Shown here: positions 11,672 to 23,529 of the stretch, one piece after another
Layout of the letters: each line of letters opens with the position of its first letter
Numbering within the stretch: position 1 is the first letter of the stretch
NCBI GenBank assembly: GCA_963932145.1
Contig: OZ010616.1
Location: 56,274,392 to 56,338,391, forward strand
Origin: Acanthosepion lycidas
Taxonomy: Eukaryota; Mollusca; Cephalopoda; Sepiida; Sepiidae
Direction of reading: 5' to 3'
DNA length: 64,000 bases
Notes under the pieces: model-generated
What the model saw: the letters and a program-made list of their open reading frames with translations, nothing else
Told to the model about the DNA's origin: nothing
Database searches by the model: none
Translations under genes and position numbers: made by a program

Positions 11672-12399
11672 CTAAAAAAAAGTAAGACAAAAAATATTAC
11701 AAACAAAATTGCAGTAGAATATTTTCTCTTTTTCATGCATCTTATATCAATAATCAGATTTTTTTTTTAAAGTTATCTCTTACATCAACTATCTTTTTAG
11801 GACAAAATATAGTTAATATAACAGCTCTCAGTGTATATACTAGCTCTTTAAACCAGTTTTAAAACATTTTCTCTGAGCCACATTTTGGGAATGAAAATTT
11901 GCTCATACATCATCAAATTTTATGTGACAAAAAGTACATTTAAAAATAAAAAACAGAGAGAGGGTTAAAGGGAGATAACCACAGATTTGAAGTCCAAATA
12001 TTATCATTGATAACTCTCTCCTCCAATTTGCAGACCCTAGTTACTATATTCTTAATACTTGATATAATGAAAAATTATCACAATGATAAAATCGGTCAAT
12101 AATTATTTATAACTATTTATTCTGGGACTCTTGCATGCAATTAAAAGTAATCCATAAAAATATTTTAAACTTTGAAATCATACTTATTTTTGGCATATGA
12201 ATTTTCTGAAACTGTTTGTCAGTCTTTGTCTTTCAATCAGTCCCCCTCACCTGCTTTCTTCCATCATACCTACGAGGCATGCCACACTATTTAGGAACCA
12301 CTGCTTTAAACTAAGATGGATAGCCCAAAATGTGAGCCAGAAATTTTAAGACACAATATATTGTTGTTAGCTAAAAGGAATAGCCCAACATTTAAGTTA

Positions 12400-13447
12400 A
12401 AATCTGAATAGAATTTACCAAGAATATATTCTGATTCTGAATAGAATTTACCAAAATATTTTCTGAATCTGAATAGAATTTAAAACTATGTTGAATCTGA
12501 ATAGAATTTACTAAAATAATCTGAATCTGAAAAGATTTTACTCAAATTTATTCTGAATTTGAAAAAATATTTTCTGAATCTGCATAAAATTTGCCCAGAA
12601 TATAGTCTGAATCTGAACAGAATTTACCAAGAATATATTCTGATTCTGAATAGAATTTACCAAAATATTTTCTGAATAGAATCTACTAAAATATGCAGCA
12701 TCTGAATAGAAATAACCAAAATATGTTGAATCTGAATAGAATTTACCAAAATACATTCCAAATTTGAATAGAATTTACCAGAATATATTGTGAATCTGAA
12801 TAGGATTTATAAAAATATGCTGAATCTGAATTTACCCAAATTTATTCTTAATTTAAATAGAATTTACCAAAATATATTATTAATATGAATAGAATTTAAA
12901 AAATATATTCTGAATCTGCATAGAATTTACCAAAATAATTTCTGATTCAGCATAGAATTTAACAAAATATTTTCTGACTCGGAATACAATTTACAAACAC
13001 ATGCAGAATTTGAATAGAATTTAACAAAATATTTTCTGCATCTGAATAGTATTTACCAAAATATATTTTCAATTTGAATAGACTTCACCAAATGATTTTC
13101 TGAATTTGATTAGAATTTACAAAAATATGTTGAATCTGAATAGAATATACTAATATGTGCAGAATCTGAATAGAATTTTTCAAAATATATTTTGAATCTG
13201 AATAGGATTTATAAAAATATGCTGAATCTGAATAGGATTTATAAAAATATGTTGAATCTGAATAGGATTTATAAAAATATGTTGAATCTGAATAGAATTT
13301 ACCAGAATATATTCTGAATCTAAGTATAATTAACCAAAATATGTTGAATCTGGATAGAATGTACTAAAATATGCTGAATCTGAATAGAATTTAGTAAATT
13401 ATTTTCTAAATTTAAATAGAATTTTACTAAAATATATGCTGAATAAT
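12400..13447. repeat. 31-bp minisatellite, about 35 copies
   Basis: Variants of 'ctgaatagaatttaccaaaa' plus 'tatattctgaat' repeat head to tail, with units of about 29-32 bp and frequent single-base changes. Short open frames on the minus strand (12538-12756, 13320-13508) are by-products of the repeat. It lies in the intron between exons k and l. Confidence 0.93.
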
Positions 13448-13484
13448 TATCTTTTTTATTTATTATTATTTTTTTTTCACTCCC

Positions 13485-13535
13485 AGAAACCCATTGTGGC
13501 ATTACCACCTTGTTGAGGGTAAAAAAAATTTACCA
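13485..13535 (+). repeat. Isolated LINE 3' tail
   Basis: 'cactcccagaaacccattgtggcattaccaccttgttgagggtaaaaaaaa' matches only the final ~50 bp of the jockey-like LINE. It is an extremely short 5'-truncated insertion next to the minisatellite. Confidence 0.55.
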
Positions 13536-13668
13536 AAATTAAAATATATGCAGATTATCTCAAACATACATATGCTATCAATGTTAATAAGCAATGAATA
13601 TATCCTTTTATATGTGTACATTTCATACACTTATTCTATGAGAACATAAGTAAAAAATTAATGCTTAC

Positions 13669-13864
13669 CTATATTTGCTGTATTTCCTTTATCACCACTT
13701 CGAGTGTAGGCAAGCTCTTCCAATCTGAATGTAAAGTTTCCATCTGGCAGTGTTTCAGTCTTCTTGTCATTAGAAATTGTCTTCTGGCTTACTGTCTCAG
13801 AAAATTCTGAACTTTTCAGTGGCTTAAACTTTTCTTTTAGTTCACCATTTATGAAAACTTTTAC
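13669..13864 (-). CDS. AtuA-like gene, exon k, linker and start of C-terminal domain (residues 331-396)
   Basis: 196 bp, acceptor tatattgtttag, donor gtaagca. The first part, VKVFING through about residue 375, is a polar lysine- and serine-rich linker. The last part, LEELAYTRSGDKGNTANI, starts the C-terminal AtuA-associated domain, whose family consensus is 'LA.ARSGDKGN..NIG'. One base of Gly396 is left for the next exon. Just downstream on the plus strand a 33-bp tandem repeat starts at the acceptor-side intron edge. Confidence 0.94.
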
Positions 13865-13870
13865 CTAAAC

Positions 13871-14020
13871 AATATAAAGAAGATATAATTTAAATTGGTA
13901 TAAAATATAAAGAGGATATAATTTAAATTGGTATAAAATATAAAGAGGATATAATTTAAATTGGTATAAAATATAAAGAAGATATAATTTAAATTGGTAT
14001 AAAATATAAAGAGGATATAA
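13871..14020. repeat. 33-bp tandem repeat, about 4.5 copies
   Basis: The unit tataaagaggatataattta/aattggtataaaa is almost perfectly repeated, starting 7 bp from the acceptor side of exon k. The near identity points to recent expansion. Confidence 0.93.
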
Positions 14021-14103
14021 TTTTAGTGACACAATGGAATTTTTATTTGAATATCAATATTTGTGGTGTGTTAGTTTCAAGCACTAGAAAAAAAATATTA
14101 TAT

Positions 14104-14104
14104 G

Positions 14105-14142
<38 letters not shown>

Positions 14143-14146
14143 CATG
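14104..14146. repeat. (TA)n palindrome flanked by inverted atgctttta
   Basis: 'atgctttta' at the left and 'taaaagcat' at the right of a TA tract form one palindrome. It directly precedes the hammerhead SINE. Confidence 0.85.
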
Positions 14147-14149
14147 AGC

Positions 14150-14430
14150 ATAAAAGGAGTAGGTATGGGTTTGTAAACAATGACTATTATAGCTAATATA
14201 GCGAGACTCTTCGCATAGCGAATTGAGTCCTCTGTCAGTCACTGGGCGTGTTTCTAAAAATAAATATGCTAAAAATCCACGTACTTCCCTGCCATGCGCT
14301 GACGGCTTAGTGGTAGAATCTCCGGCTGATACTAATTCAGTCGGGTTTCGATCTGAGCTAGAAGCAACCGGATATCTAGCCACACTGATGAGCTGCGAAA
14401 CAGCGAAACAGTCTGTCTGTGGATGATGTT
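14150..14430 (+). mobile_element. tRNA-headed SINE carrying a hammerhead ribozyme
   Basis: It contains a pol III-type internal promoter: an A-box-like ggcttagtggta at 14304-14315 and a B-box-like ggtttcgatct at 14344-14354, in a stretch resembling tRNA-Gly. About 30 bp later comes a complete hammerhead ribozyme (14380-14422), followed by ggatgatgtt and a TA tract. The 5' boundary is uncertain. Base composition is clearly richer in GC than the surroundings, which fits a structured RNA. Open frames over this interval on both strands are incidental. Confidence 0.75.
14380..14422 (+). ncRNA. Type I hammerhead self-cleaving ribozyme
   Basis: All parts are present in order. Stem I CCACA (14380-14384); core CTGATGA (14385-14391); stem II GCTG, loop CGAAA, CAGC (14392-14404); GAA (14405-14407); minimal stem III AC, loop AGTCT, GT (14408-14416); cleavage base C (14417); stem I TGTGG (14418-14422). 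Every invariant core base is kept and every listed stem pairs perfectly. The very short stem III is typical of hammerheads in retroelements, which often act as dimers. Predicted cleavage is between 14417 and 14418. Confidence 0.88.
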
Positions 14431-14451
14431 ATATATATATATATATATATA

Positions 14452-15261
14452 GGGTGCGATGGATAAATTGCTGTCTAAATGATGCAGTAGTGAAAATAAC
14501 AATGACATCTCATTTTAACATATATAATTACCAAAATTACAAAAAAATATCTTGAAATATAAAAGAATAAATTTATTCAATAAAATCACCATTGGCTTCA
14601 ACCACATACTCCAGATGACTTTGGAATCTTCTGCAACTCTCCTGGATGGTTTCTTTGTATAAGTTGGTGAATGCTGCCTTAATCCTTGCCTTTGGTTTTA
14701 CAAGGAGTTTTGTTGGTCTCTTGCTCAACTGTGCCCCATGCATAATAATCAACAGGGTTGCAGTCTGGGTAGTTAGATGTAAGGGGTGAAGTGGTCGCAG
14801 AAATTGTCTGACTGCTATCACTGGGTTCTTCTGCTTGGGTGACATGGTGCAGAGTCCTGTTGTTAGATATAGGGTCTTCTAACAGCCACCATCTTGAATC
14901 AGGGTAGCACTACCTCCTCAAAGCACTTGATATAGGCCTCTATGTTGAGTCACTAACAAATTCGGGAGTTCTTATCAGAACAATCAGATGAGTTTTCTGA
15001 GCTGCAGTACCTTCATAATCACCATTAGACTCATCCAATGTTTTCCAAACCCTCTGCACTGTACTCAGATTGACACCCAAACACTCTGAAATGTTCATAT
15101 TGGATCTTCCAGTGCAAATGACAAGTATGTCGTTTCCAAATTTCTAGCAGAGTGAACTACATCATGGTGTGTTTTTTTCTCATAGATGGTGCCCAACTGA
15201 CCCTACTATACTGTGCAGTCAACAAAAATCATAAAATGGTGACAATTTATCCATTGCACCC
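14452..15261 (-). mobile_element. maT-type transposon, both ends present, internally deleted
   Basis: Terminal inverted repeats gggtgcgatggataaattg (left) and caatttatccattgcaccc (right) bound an 810-bp element. The minus strand keeps transposase pieces such as SPKQKNPVIAVRQFLRP, then AAFTNLYKETIQESCRRFQS and LEYVVEANGDFIE (14575-14845), and further 5' pieces near 14930-15130. The length is below the ~1.3 kb usual for such elements and the frame is broken, so it is non-autonomous. Confidence 0.8.
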
Positions 15262-15264
15262 TTG

Positions 15265-16560
15265 ACATATATATGTGTGTGTGTAAAAATTCAGATATAA
15301 ATAAAATATATCTGTAAAGACAGTATGACTAAAAGAAATGACAAGAGGAAACTTTTTATGTATCATTCCTTGGTTAACTTTTTCAAGGTATGTGTGGAAG
15401 TTTTACTTGGTAAAATGTATTTATAAAAAAAATAAGATGGAGAAAAAATAATGTTATCTTTTCAAATTTTGAATTAGAGAACACTCTAAAATATTTTATA
15501 ACTTATTGTGTAAGGAAAGGAAAACTATGCTGGATGCTAAGTGACATAATTTTTCAGCTTAAGGGAGTTAATGTTGGTGTTGTTGTTATTGATTTATTTA
15601 AATATTTTATTATTTATTTATTTCATTTTGTTTATTTATTTTTAATTTTTTGAATTTGTAAGTTAACACTTTTTTATTCTTTAAATTTTTATGGTCATGC
15701 ATAAGTATGTTGGCTTCAGAAAGTAACATTTCTTTTAAGCAAGGAGATATTTGAAAAATTTGGCACACAAGTTAATATTTTGGCAAGAATCGGTAATTGC
15801 ACTTTCAAGACCTTTGCTTTTAGATAAGAAAGTGAAAACAAAATCACTAAAGAGATCAAGTTAAAAGTGTCACAAGTATAATTTATTAAAGGATCACAAG
15901 TGTAATTTATTAAAGTACTGAAATTTAAGTTGTGGCAGATTCAACTACTCTAGTGGGAAAATGAAATAAAACCAATAATAATGAAGAATAAAAAAATTAA
16001 TTTTCCCATAATGCAAGTTATAAAGAAACCAGAAAGGGTTTCTGGCCACATGTGCGATTTTATGACCCTACTTCTGGAAAGGACTTCCTAATGAGATCAA
16101 TTGGACATATTTTCAGCAGCCCTACTCATGAAGCAGAGATTTGCTTATTACAACTCAGCACGAGGCTGACTTGAGCTTGTCCATCTTTACCCATTTTTAT
16201 CTTTACTTCCCATAAATTATTTCTGAACTAAAAAGAAAAATGGACATACTCAAGAGACATTTAACTTTGTTTCAATACAATTAACATAAAAGAAATAAAC
16301 GTCCATAGCAGAAGCTGAAGTTTTTTGTATGCTTCTTTTATTTTTGTTTATATATTGAATATACGCCATCACCTAAAAATACATAATTAATAACATAATT
16401 ACAGAAAACAGAATGGATTTACTGGTCATAACAAATTAGCACCATTAATTTGAGTCATAAATAATTTCCATTTTGTGGAATCAATTGTAATAACAAATAC
16501 ATTATTCTAACTGTTCCATAAATATCTCCAGACAGATGATGAAAAATGGGTTCCATATAA
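15265..16560. other. No gene recognised
   Basis: AT-rich intron DNA with a TTTATTTA-rich patch at 15580-15660 and a duplicated 'cacaagt(a/g)taatttattaaag' at 15872-15915. No family assignment. Confidence 0.5.
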
Positions 16561-16599
16561 CAATGTTCTATGCAAAAGCAGTTGATTAACAAGATAAAC

Positions 16600-17035
16600 T
16601 CCTTGTCTTCAAAAGTTGAGTTTTGCTGAGTATTATTTACTTAGAGTTGTTAAAACACAAAGAAATATTAAATGCACATTTATACATCCAGCAGCTGCAA
16701 CATGCCCATAGAAATTTGGATGAAAAGTGCCCTGTGATTGTCAATAAGAAAAATATTCTCCAAGACAACACAAGGCTGCATACAGCAAGAATAACACAGG
16801 AAAAAATTTTAGAACTCAGTTGGCCTGTTCCACTCCAGCTGTCATATTCACCTGAATTTGTGCCAACCAATCATTATCTCTATCAATCACTGCAAAATTC
16901 TTTGATGGAAAAAAACTTTAATGAAAACTCGATTCAAGTGTTCATCAAAAAACTTTTTTCACACCAAAACTTGCAGAATTTTACTCAAAAGCCATTAAAA
17001 AGCTACCTGATAAATGGCAATGAGTTATTGTAAAT
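16600..17035 (+). pseudogene. Mariner transposase C-terminal half
   Basis: A 136-codon open stretch ends in LLSHQNLQNFTQKPLKS-like sequence and contains ILQDNTRLHTARIT (the second catalytic Asp region 'HDNARPHTA') and SYSPEFVPTNHYLYQSLQNS (the third catalytic region 'YSPDLAPSDYHLFRSLQNSL'). The third Asp of DD34D sits in the diverged 'PTNHYL', where Asn replaces Asp. The N-terminal half is missing, so it is inactive. Confidence 0.85.
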
Positions 17036-18050
17036 ATTGGTGAATATATAATCAAGTAAAATGTAATTTTACTTTATTTTTTAAAAAATAAATTTGATAA
17101 ACAGAAATGATTTATGATTCAGTATAATAATTCATTAAATTTTTAAAACATTCTATATAGAGACAAAAGGTATAAAATAAATATCTCCGTTCCAAGCAGT
17201 TACTATATGAATACATAAATTGCTATTTAAATACAGTAAAATTTGCACATGCTTTTTGCAATTATAGTTATATATTTTGTTAATAAATTTATCTTTAGGA
17301 GTAAACTCAATATTTCTTTTGTTTGGCATTTTTTTATGAGAATAAATTGAAATTAAATAAATTTTAGCTTAAATTTATAAATTGTATAAATTGGGCTATG
17401 AAAACATTTTATACTTTTTGGTAGGATTCAAAGTCATTCATACATGAAAGAAAAAGAAATTAACTAAAATCAGGATAATAAAAGTGAAACTATCATCTTT
17501 ATTTTAACTAGAATACTGATACTATAACAATAGTTTTATCAAGTCAGACAAAGTAAGTCTGTCCACACATCTCACACAGCACTACGAACACTTAATTAAT
17601 TACTTGATAAAACAAACTTCACTGCAAAGAAAATTTAACATTTTATTGTTATTGTATATTGGTAAAAAGAATATAGATGTTCTGGGAGGATGGAACCATG
17701 AAGCTATCTCAAAGATAGTAAAAATTAATATAAGAAAATGGTACATTTGTGGTTGAATAAATCTATGTAAAAGATTGTAGTTTTTTAAATGAATTTCAAA
17801 ATTCATTTAAAAAACTACAAGCTTTTGTTTTTACCCAATGTATTGCTGGTAAATCATTTAAAATCCTTCAAAAAAAATAATCTGTATTATAAGAAAATAA
17901 ATATGTTGAAAAACAAATGAATAGCAATAACACATCAAAAATAAAAAGTAAGAATATTATATCAAATAATAATAATAACATATTATACATTATATGATAA
18001 TACATCAAAAATAAAATGTAAGACTACAAAGAAATGTTAGTTGCCATACT
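17036..18050. other. AT-rich intron with one perfect hairpin
   Basis: Nothing coding. The hairpin at 17775-17820 is listed separately. Confidence 0.5.
17775..17820. repeat. 21-bp perfect inverted repeat, 4-base loop
   Basis: ttgtagttttttaaatgaat(t) and its exact reverse complement are separated by tcaa. No second copy was seen in the window. Confidence 0.9.
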
Positions 18051-18053
18051 TAC

Positions 18054-18105
18054 GGTGATGTTGTCTTTAGGATACAAAAATGAAAAAAGCTTCAGTACAG
18101 GAGAT
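18054..18105 (-). CDS. AtuA-like gene, exon j, 52 bp (residues 313-330)
   Basis: Acceptor ttatctttgtag, donor gtaagta. It completes Val313 and encodes SPVLKLFSFLYPKDNIT in phase 0. This matches the 'VSPV.RLFSFL.PK' end of the DUF1446 core before the linker. Confidence 0.92.
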
Positions 18106-18199
18106 CTACAAAGATAAAATTTTATAAAAATAAATCAATTAACTATTGGTCTATTAAGCTAGTAAATTAAAACATTAGTTTGTGAATTTGGCTATATAT

Positions 18200-19165
18200 T
18201 AATTGTGGTTATTTACATTATATACATTCAGACTATTGTCCTCATCTTTGTTGTTGTTATCACAATGTTTCAGTCATTTTGCTTTCTGGTCATCACCAGC
18301 TCTGGGTAACATCAGGGAATTCTAAACTGAACCCTTTATTTAATCTGCAGGGGTAGACTTATTTTTTTTTATTCCACTGCTTATATCTAGGGATATCATC
18401 TAGGTCTTATTTTGAGTATTACTGAGTCCAAGTACAAACTGGGGATTGAACTCACAATTATTATGTTACCAAATTTATGAATGAACACATGCTTTAATCC
18501 ACTAGGCTAATCTGTAGGACAATTGTCTGTAGTGAACTTGGAGCCTTAAACCTAACTTGACTACTGATTAGTACTGCTACTGCTGTTGAAGACTTGCTGT
18601 CATTTGTCTTTCTTTCTTTATTAGTGGCTTCCATAATGTATTTATTAGTGTGCAAGGCCTACTAAGTCATATATGATGATTCTTCAGACATCTAACTCTC
18701 CAGTGTTCTTCCTTGTCCAGTATTTTCCCTTCATCACAAATGGGCTGATGATTATCCCTTTCCTTTCATACATGATCAGCCATGCTTGATTTCATTGTCT
18801 CACCCCTCTCTACAGCTTTTCAATGTTCCACCAGCCTTACTTATAGGAAGAAGCTTGTTTTACCTTGTAAATAGTGTAAATAATAACTCCCCATGTGAGA
18901 AATTCTGACAGACAATAATAATTGTGGGCTCAAAGCCTGGGCTGGGTAGTACAGACTTAGACTCAGTGAAAACAGCAAGTAATCTCTAGACATGGATAGC
19001 AGAAAGAGAAAAATCTACACCCTGTAGATTTAATAAAGGGTTTGGTTTGAAATTCTCTTAAAGTTACCCAGATCAAAAGACACTTGATGAACAACAGTTG
19101 AAGTAATACAATAATAACAACAAAGATGAGGATATTAGTTTGAATGTAAATAATATAAATAATGA
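18200..19165. mobile_element. Inverted-arm element with tRNA-like core, copy 1
   Basis: The left arm starts at 'atttacattatatacattc', runs through gactattgtcctcatcttt and aaccctttatttaatctgca. It is mirrored at the right end (aataaagggtttggtttgaa ... aaagatgaggatattagttt). Next to each arm, inside the element, is a tRNA-like segment: on the minus strand around 18450-18530 (B-box gagttcaatcc) and a trace on the plus strand at 18925-18950. No coding sequence. Confidence 0.7.
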
Positions 19166-19779
19166 CATTTTTATAGCTAGATAATATACAAAAAGGAATT
19201 ATATAAGCTGGTAAAATAAAATATTAGGCAAACTAGGACCTTCATGCACACAAAAAAATGGTGTATCAAAAGTAGCTACCTCCATGAAATTGCTAAAAAA
19301 ATCAGCATACTGTGATGAAAATCTGCCCCAAATGTAATGCAAACATAGTTTTATCATTAGAATCTTTGTTACTAAAAGGAATGATCAAAGTATTTTTTAA
19401 ATATTTAATTAAATTTTTTACTCCTTTTTAGAAGATTTGAAATTTTGATTAAAAATCTTGTTTTTCTTGCATCTTGATATATGTCATATATGCTCTTAAT
19501 TTTGTAAATCTGTCAAGATAATAATTGAAACCAAAGTGTGAGATTTAGTAGCTTTTTTATTTGATGATCCACTGTATAAATAAATACAAAATGAAAAATT
19601 TAAATACATTTTATGTTGTCACATGTATTTGATCCTTTTTTCTAGTGTTCTGTAAATGATCTTGAAGAATAATCTTTTGTAGTATTTTTTGTTTCTTTGC
19701 AACTCTGGTCATCCTGTGAAACTGTTGTCCAATGTTATTGAAATTTTATTTCAGATTAGACACCCACTTTGAGATGTAA

Positions 19780-20400
19780 TGCCAAGTAAACATAATCAGC
19801 ATGTTTAACATCTTCTCCTTGCTTTTAATCAAGGTGCCAAAGCTGCTCAGAATGGTACAGAAATGGTTTTTCCCATTTCACGGAGGGGAAATTTGAACTC
19901 AAAGACTCTGCATTCTGGCTGACCTGTTCAGTTTGATGAGAACCAATTGCATACACACTGGTTAAAGAAGAACTATGTGAGACCAATAGGAAATTGGCAG
20001 AGAATATGGCAAGCTCTCATGTTATTGTCACATGTCATCTTCACATAATGGATAAAGTCCAGAAACATGGCACATGGGTGCCACGTGCATTGACCAAGCG
20101 AAACAAACTCCAGCACTTCTTTATTACTTCCAGTTTACTTGCTCAACACATGGATACAAAGAAAGAGCTCAGTTGGAAAGTTCTGCCACACCCACCATAT
20201 TCTCCTTATTTAGCTCCTTCAGACTGCCACCTTTTTTAGTCACTTTCTAACAATTTGAGGGGTGTTTCATTTAACAATAATGTAGAGCTTAAAACATGGC
20301 TTGATGAATTTTCTAGTCAAAACTGAGTGATTTCTATTGTCAAGGTATTAAACAATTACTGGATCATTGACAGGGGGACATAAACAATGAATTGTTGAAT
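19780..20400 (+). pseudogene. Mariner transposase remnant
   Basis: Pieces in order: WFFPFHGGEI/FELKDSAFW (N-terminal region), HVIVTCHLHIMDKVQKHGTW and VPRALTKRNKLQ (the WVPHEL motif of mariners), then after an internal deletion KELSWKVLPHPPYSPYLAPS with DCHLF (third catalytic Asp). A stop follows at 20239. The catalytic middle is lost. A short related piece lies in inverse at 23390-23475. Confidence 0.85.
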
Positions 20401-20569
20401 GATTCATCAGGACTATTAATGAATAATAAGTATGAAAATAAATGATAAAAAATGAACAAATTTATGTAACAACCTAATAGAGAGAAATGAATATATATTT
20501 TTACATTTGTCATTCATAAATTTTGTTCTTAATGCAGTATTAGCTAAAAGCTCATCAACACTGAAGAGA

Positions 20570-20700
20570 TTTTTTTTTAATGAATTCATCCCAAGCAATG
20601 TGATAATGCCACTAAGATACAAGGGACTACTGGAAAACCAATAATTTCCATAATTATAGAATAGATTTGAAAGAATGAGGGAGGGTAGAGAAACAAAACT
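20570..20700 (-). repeat. Jockey-like LINE 3' tail
   Basis: 'catcccaagcaatgtgataatgccactaag' is the reverse complement of the family tail. It is a truncated copy 10 bp from the donor of exon i. Confidence 0.55.
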
Positions 20701-20710
20701 TTAATCTTAC

Positions 20711-20750
20711 ACTCGAGGTCTTCCTCCAACTATTCCTGTTAATCCAGGTG
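20711..20750 (-). CDS. AtuA-like gene, exon i, 40-bp micro-exon (residues 300-313)
   Basis: Bounded by tttattttcag and gtaagat. It completes Ala300 and encodes PGLTGIVGGRPR with two bases of Val313. Family members read 'APGLTG..GGRP.VSPV' at this point, so this micro-exon and the next exon are confirmed by conservation as well as by frame. Confidence 0.93.
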
Positions 20751-20939
20751 CTGAAAATAAAGTAACTGAATTCACTTTTTCTATTTCATAATTATTCCAA
20801 TAGTATAATGGGTATTAATTTAACTATATGTAATATATTAACTATTAAAAAAAGTATTTTAAAAAATATGTAAATTTAACAATTACAATTTATATTTGGC
20901 ACAAAAAAAGGTTTGCTATGCAAATTAAAAATGGCAAAA

Positions 20940-21655
20940 GAACAAATGACATTATATAACGGTGCAGAAGGCAATTATCTCCCCTAAAGTGAGATAATTC
21001 ATATGGGTCATATGATGTACTGCTTAGTGACGACACTTAATACAGTGACAAAAACGGCAGTCAAATTCAGTTTGTTTACAGCAGTCACCATATGAGGTTC
21101 CTTTCTTTTAGTCTGTACCAGAAGGCACAGGTTGGGGCTCCAAAGCAGCTTACAAGCACATAGTGCCATTTCTCTTTGGGGATATATCATTCCGAGATAT
21201 AGAATGGAATTTTAGCTTGCAGTTCTGAATTTGGGAAAACTGAGGACTAGGTGCTTCCCATTTGTGGAATATGTACTCGCCTGTGACATAGATGAATCCA
21301 GCCCATTTGAATCTGGACTCCTAAACATGGCTTCTCCTGACACAGGAGTATCTTCACATTATATGTAAGACCCCTCCTTTTTGTTTATCCATACACTCTG
21401 CTTTGCTGCATAGATATATGTGATATATTATTTTCTACATAAGATATGTGTATATATATGTGTATATAGTTTTGTGTATGTTTTAGTGATGTAAAAGTGT
21501 CTCTGAGAACAAAGCGTGTTTGTCATTCTTTTTCCTTTCAGCCATTCCATTTTGTTCGTGAATGACAGTATTATTATATCACAGATTTGATAATGCCCAT
21601 AATGGGGAAAATTAAATAGGGGAATAAATCTTCCATAGTTCTCTCCCATTACGTA
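20940..21655. repeat. ~700-bp dispersed repeat, copy 1
   Basis: It aligns end to end with 42825-43480: same order of blocks such as tgggtcatatgatg, cagtcaaattcagtttgttt, tttgggaaaac, gacataGATGAATCcagccc, gacacaggagtatct and 'ataatgcccataatggggaa'. No ORF and no clear terminal repeat. I could not assign a class; a nonautonomous or LTR-like sequence is possible. Confidence 0.7.
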
Positions 21656-21714
21656 ATTAAGTGAAAGTAAAAAAAAATAAAAAAACAGATACAGTCATCA
21701 AAATATAATTTAAC

Positions 21715-22262
21715 CTGTCTGTATTTCTAAGATGAGGTATTATGTACACTATTTACAAGGACACATGGCAAGGTGGATAATTAGTTAGATCCAGTGACAG
21801 GACCCAAAGAGTGTGAGTTCAATACCTGGTTAAGGCAATGGAGAAATTAACAGGAGATAACTGACATCCATTAGACATAGCATGTGGAACTAGAACACAT
21901 AAGAGGAGTTACACTCATCTGACAACCATTCAGGTAAAATTAACTCATCAATTTATACTATTTACATTGTTTGGACTGTTGTCCTCATCTTTATTATCAT
22001 ATTCACAACATTTTGGCTGTTGTATGCTCTGACCTTCTTCAGGTGATATACATTGGAATTTTGAACCAAACCCTTTTATTTAGTACAACACGGTGGTTCT
22101 ACTTCCACATGCCATGCCTTTTCTGGATATTTCAGTTTCAGTTAATTCCTGTTAGTAAATCAACTCTTTGTTCACCTCTATTGTGGCTGGGTATTGAACT
22201 TGCAGCTCTTTGGGTCAAGTCACAAACAACACTTTCATCAATGATCATAAACCTTTGCTGCC
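21715..22262. mobile_element. Inverted-arm element with tRNA-like core, copy 2
   Basis: The left arm is reduced (gtacactatttaca). There is a plus-strand tRNA-like part at 21785-21830 (B-box gagttcaatac) and a right, minus-oriented arm from 21955 (tactatttacattgtttgga) to 22085, ending near 22262. Related to 57175-57540. Confidence 0.6.
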
Positions 22263-22829
22263 AAATATAGTTTATTGTCATAGCCAGTATGAAAATTATT
22301 CAGTAATAAATAAATTTAAAAAATTTTTTTAGTTTTATAGAAATATCTTTAGGTCTATCATTGAATTAAAATATACATGTACACATACTATTTGAGTAAG
22401 AGTAAAATTAAAAGGGATATCTGTACCATGTGGAATAATTTCCCATTTTGTCTGGCAAAAACCCTTGAGTAACAGGAAGAGAGTATAAGCCAAAATATAT
22501 CATTTTTATGAATTTTTGTATTTAAACTGAATATATCTTTTAATATATATAGTATTTTAATTGGATAAACAATTTAGATGTTCTGTATATCTGAATGTAC
22601 AATAATGGAACATTTAATAAATAATCATCAGTGTGCTATATACTACAATAATGACATGCATTCTGTTGTAAGTCAGTCATATTCATTCAGATTTTTATTT
22701 GAAAGTATTAAAGACCATATATATTAAATCTCTGCAGGCTATTCTATGTATGTTTAATTTAAAAAAATGTCTGTTTTATTGGCTATATCAACATTATTGA
22801 AATATGATTTTAACATATATATTTTTTTA

Positions 22830-23060
22830 AATCATTTCGCACCAAGCAAGGCAAAAAAGCCACCAAGATACAGGACGCCACTGAAGTGTGAAAGAATATA
22901 CGAAAATGAAAAATTCTATTAAGGATCAAGAATAACAAAAGAACAGAAATTAAGATGACAGAAGATGATGATTGATATTGCATTTAAATTTTAAAATCAA
23001 ACTTGACTGTAAAGCAATAAGCACAAAGAGAGTTTCTAAAGTGAGAAGTGTGATAAAAAT
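22830..23060 (-). repeat. Jockey-like LINE 3' end
   Basis: It starts with the reversed tail 'tcatttcgcaccaagcaaggc' and continues with the reverse of the last coding region. Short and decayed. Confidence 0.65.
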
Positions 23061-23389
23061 ATGATGTCATTGAATAGAAACAGGTTTTCTATTATGACAG
23101 TTTGTTTAGTTTCTTCATGCAACTTTGTGTCAGTTCTAGGGTCCCAGATAAGTCCATAAATATTTTCCTAAGCTGCAAATTTAAGTGGATTAACTCTATG
23201 TCGTACAATCTGCAACAATGAAAATTATGTCAGGTCATTCTACAAGTTCTATTGCTTTCTTGTAACCAATTATGACATCCTCTCAATTCGTGTGAACAGA
23301 TTCTTAAAATTATAAAAGCTTAGTGAACTGGTTGTTGGATTATCCAAAAAATATCTTATATATTAATAGACGATGGTTTAAGTATAATG

Positions 23390-23475
23390 TTAGTTCCACT
23401 ATGCTCACACCTTGATTAAAAGCGATGAGAAGATTTTAAACATGCTTATTATTGTTTACTTGGCATCATGAAACT
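23390..23475 (-). repeat. Mariner fragment, same family as 19780
   Basis: The reverse complement reads atgccaagtaaacaataata ... cttttaatcaaggtg, matching 19779-19832. Only this piece is recognisable. Confidence 0.6.
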
Positions 23476-23529
23476 CTAATAGATACACGCCCCCCCCTTA
23501 CTGTTTTGAAGTTAAAAATGTGGCAAATT

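Noticed and set aside
12400..13447. CRISPR-like array
   Set aside because: Contiguous 31-bp units without spacers, in eukaryotic intron DNA.
14108..14426. Protein-coding frames over the SINE on both strands
   Set aside because: They overlap the tRNA-like and ribozyme sequence and match no protein.
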